The translations under genes were made by a program, and so were the position numbers. Below, in pieces: positions 4,610 through 6,126 of a stretch of 6,126 nucleotides of DNA. The DNA is from Hominenteromicrobium gallistercoris (GTDB lineage: Bacteria > Bacillota > Clostridia > Oscillospirales > Acutalibacteraceae): assembly GCA_019119145.1 (NCBI GenBank), contig DWXR01000081.1, positions 1 to 6,126 on the forward strand. Direction: 5' to 3'. The notes beneath the pieces are model-generated. The model was not told where the DNA came from. It did no database searches and was given only the letters and a program-made list of their open reading frames with translations. Position 1 is the stretch's first letter, and every line of letters begins with the position of its first letter.

Positions 4610-5389
4610 ATGACACAGACGGAAAGACGGCTCTACCTGATCGAAGCGCTGCTGGCCGAGCAGCCGCAGTACGCCGGTACGGCGATCCCCGCGGACGCGC
4701 AGGCGCAGAAGCGGCTGCTGCGCGCCCTGTTCAACGTCCGACCGCCCCGCCCGGTCGGGGAGGAATTTCTGGCCGTGCAGGACGATTACCTGCAGGAGGA
4801 GACGCGGCGAAAGGGGATCACGGACTTCTCCGCGCTCCGGCCGGTACAGGACGGGCTGTATCTGTGGCAGGGCGACATCACGACGCTGCGCTGCGACGCG
4901 ATCGTCAACGCGGCCAACAGCCGGATGCTCGGCTGCTTTGTGCCCTGCCACGGCTGCATCGACAACGCGATCCACACCTGGGCGGGCGTACAGCTCCGGC
5001 TGGCCTGCGCGGAACTGATGAAGCAGCAGGGCTGCGATGAGGAAACCGGCCGCGCCAAGATCACGCCGGCGTTCAACCTGCCCTGCCGGTACGTGCTGCA
5101 CACGGTCGGCCCCATTGTCGGCGGCCGCCTCACCGCGCTTGAGGAAGCGCAGCTCGCCGACTGCTACCGCGCCTGCCTGACGCTCGCCGCGCAGAACGGC
5201 GTGCAGAGCATCGCGTTCTGCTGCATTTCCACCGGCGAATTCCGCTTCCCGAACGAGCGGGCCGCCGAGATCGCCGTGGAAACCGTTCGGGATTGGCGAC
5301 AGCGCAGCAGCAGCCGCATGGCTGTGATTTTCAATGTATTCAAAGAAAAAGATCTGCACATCTACCGAAAGCGCCTCGGCACAGCTTGA
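4610..5389 (+). CDS. Macrodomain protein, probable Zn-dependent protein-ADP-ribose hydrolase
   Basis: A 259-residue protein of the macrodomain family, subtype with a zinc motif, which removes ADP-ribose from modified proteins. Residues 1-75 are a helical N-terminal extension typical of this subtype. The macrodomain follows: LWQGDITTLRCDAIVNAANS (85-104) with the ADP-ribose-binding GDI and NAAN, then GCFVPCHGCIDNAIHTWAG (108-126), whose Cys109, His114, Cys116 and His122 are candidate metal-site residues, then RYVLHTVGPIVGG and the phosphate-binding loop ISTGEFRFP (206-214). I prefer ATG 4610 over 4598 because GGTGAT (4600-4605), complementary to the 16S 3' end, precedes it by 4 bases and the sequence then starts MTQTERRLYLIE as relatives do. 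No clear own promoter is seen, so read-through from the PNPOx-ferredoxin gene is likely. No sirtuin or lipoate-ligase partner gene lies in the window. Confidence 0.92.
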   Translation: MTQTERRLYLIEALLAEQPQYAGTAIPADAQAQKRLLRALFNVRPPRPVGEEFLAVQDDYLQEETRRKGITDFSALRPVQDGLYLWQGDITTLRCDAIVNAANSRMLGCFVPCHGCIDNAIHTWAGVQLRLACAELMKQQGCDEETGRAKITPAFNLPCRYVLHTVGPIVGGRLTALEEAQLADCYRACLTLAAQNGVQSIAFCCISTGEFRFPNERAAEIAVETVRDWRQRSSSRMAVIFNVFKEKDLHIYRKRLGTA

Positions 5390-5487
5390 AAGGCTGCGGG
5401 AGGCGCCGGACACGGCGGACGCCGTCGGCAACATGCGACCGGATACACGCGGGCGATACAGTGATGCGCAGCAGAACAGATAAGCGC

Positions 5488-5518
5488 AGAAGCCGACTGC
5501 TTTCAGCAGTCGGCTTCT
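5488..5518. terminator. Terminator hairpin between convergent macrodomain and lipoprotein genes
   Basis: AGAAGCCGACTGC (5488-5500) pairs perfectly over 13 bp with GCAGTCGGCTTCT (5506-5518) around a TTTCA loop. It lies 99 nt after the macrodomain stop and 25 nt after the lipoprotein stop on the other strand. The plus-strand tail TTGTCC and the minus-strand tail GCGCTTATC are both poor in U, but its position between converging genes supports two-way termination. Confidence 0.75.
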
Positions 5519-5543
5519 TGTCCTATCCTGTACAATTTTCTGT

Positions 5544-6119
5544 TTATTGGGCTTTGCGGACGTTGATCGTGACCATCCAGCAGGGCTTGTCGGCGTCCCC
5601 GTTTCCGGCAGAATAATAGATGCCGCTCAGCGTGATCTGATTTTCCCCGGCGAGCCAGATATCCTGCACCGCTACGGTATCCGGCGCGGCCTGAATCGCC
5701 GCGGCGTCGGCCTCGGCGGCGGACGCATAGCCGGTCGGCGGTTCGGGCGCGCCGTACTGCTCCTCGATATACGCGTACAGCGCGGCGGCAAAGCCAAAGT
5801 CGCCGTCCGTCGGCTCGTCAAAGCGGAACACATATTCCACGACGGCGGTATCCGGGTCATCCGCAATCACAAGGCCCTCCGCCGGGTCGTGCCGGATGTG
5901 CACCGTGCCCGTCTCCTCACAGAGCGTCACGCCGTTTTCGGCGATGAGGGCAATGTCGTCCGACGCAGGGTTGGAGAAGCCCATCGACTCGGCCGCCTCG
6001 TACACCGGCTTGCCGAGCACCGCCTCAGCCCGCGCGAGCGGCTCCTCCGGCAAAGCGGAGCATGCTGCAAAGGACAGAAAGATAAAGCAGGCAAGCAGCA
6101 GGGTTACAGTGCGTTTCAT
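5544..6119 (-). CDS. Small predicted lipoprotein of unknown function
   Basis: A 191-residue protein that I do not recognise by family. Residues 1-19 form a lipoprotein signal peptide: KR, then the hydrophobic run VTLLLACFIFLSFAA, ending at a lipobox-like FAAC with Cys20 as the lipidated residue. It is therefore expected to be anchored to the outer face of the cytoplasmic membrane. The mature part is strongly acidic and alanine-rich, with no transmembrane segment: LARAEAVLGKPVYEAAESMGF (28-48), an apparent beta-rich centre (TVHIRHDPAEGLVIADD, AVVEYVFRFDE), a helix with FGFAAALYAYIEEQYGAPEPP, and a C-terminal strand pair ending KPCWMVTINVRKAQ. Two mature cysteines besides Cys20 are seen (CEETG and PCWM). 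The start ATG lies 7 bases from the window edge, so its ribosome binding site and promoter cannot be judged. Confidence 0.85.
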   Translation of the reverse strand: MKRTVTLLLACFIFLSFAACSALPEEPLARAEAVLGKPVYEAAESMGFSNPASDDIALIAENGVTLCEETGTVHIRHDPAEGLVIADDPDTAVVEYVFRFDEPTDGDFGFAAALYAYIEEQYGAPEPPTGYASAAEADAAAIQAAPDTVAVQDIWLAGENQITLSGIYYSAGNGDADKPCWMVTINVRKAQ

Positions 6120-6126
6120 AATAGAT

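Noticed and set aside
4523..5434. Minus-strand open frame of 303 codons opposite the macrodomain gene
   Set aside because: The plus strand carries every macrodomain motif. The minus frame is compositionally a shadow and has no recognisable domain.
5464..5616. Possible small gene reading RSRLLSAVGFL
   Set aside because: The peptide is the translated terminator stem and then runs antisense through the end of the lipoprotein gene. No ribosome binding site was seen.

Overview
The window looks like chromosomal DNA from a GC-rich member of the Clostridia, plausibly a gut Oscillospiraceae/Ruminococcaceae-type anaerobe. This is inferred from strong AAGGAGG ribosome binding sites, high-GC coding sequence beside AT-rich promoters, and the gene families present: MATE, short YitT, BmrR-like MerR, HxlR, clostridial PNPOx-ferredoxin fusion and Zn-type macrodomain. 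No rRNA, tRNA, CRISPR array, insertion sequence or phage gene was seen.

Left part (1-2400): the C-terminal half of a MATE efflux transporter runs in from the left edge and converges on a short YitT-family membrane protein gene. That gene is divergent from a MerR regulator with a GyrI-like ligand-binding domain. The 76-bp gap between them holds a textbook MerR-type promoter for yitT: TTGACA, a 19-bp spacer and TATTAT, with a perfect 6-1-6 palindrome in the spacer. The YitT gene appears to start at TTG. A strong two-way terminator separates merR from the next gene.

Middle part (2400-3800): an HxlR-family regulator with a single cysteine near its N terminus faces away from an NmrA/YwnB-like NAD(P)-binding protein. 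The 366-bp gap between them contains a good promoter for each gene, a 16-bp direct repeat with 25-bp period, and a GGTAACTA direct repeat also with 25-bp period.

Right part (3800-5400): a PNPOx-like flavin-binding domain fused to a two-cluster 4Fe-4S ferredoxin is followed by a macrodomain protein of the Zn-dependent ADP-ribosyl-hydrolase type. Between them lies an unusual folded intergenic element. The -35 regions of the NAD(P)-binding gene and the PNPOx-ferredoxin gene share an almost identical 20-bp sequence, so the two transcripts are probably co-regulated, most simply by the neighbouring HxlR protein. Together these genes suggest a small redox- or electrophile-responsive locus linked to ADP-ribose turnover. 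That link is an inference.

Right edge (5400-6126): a convergent gene for a small predicted lipoprotein of unknown function, separated from the macrodomain gene by a perfect 13-bp hairpin.
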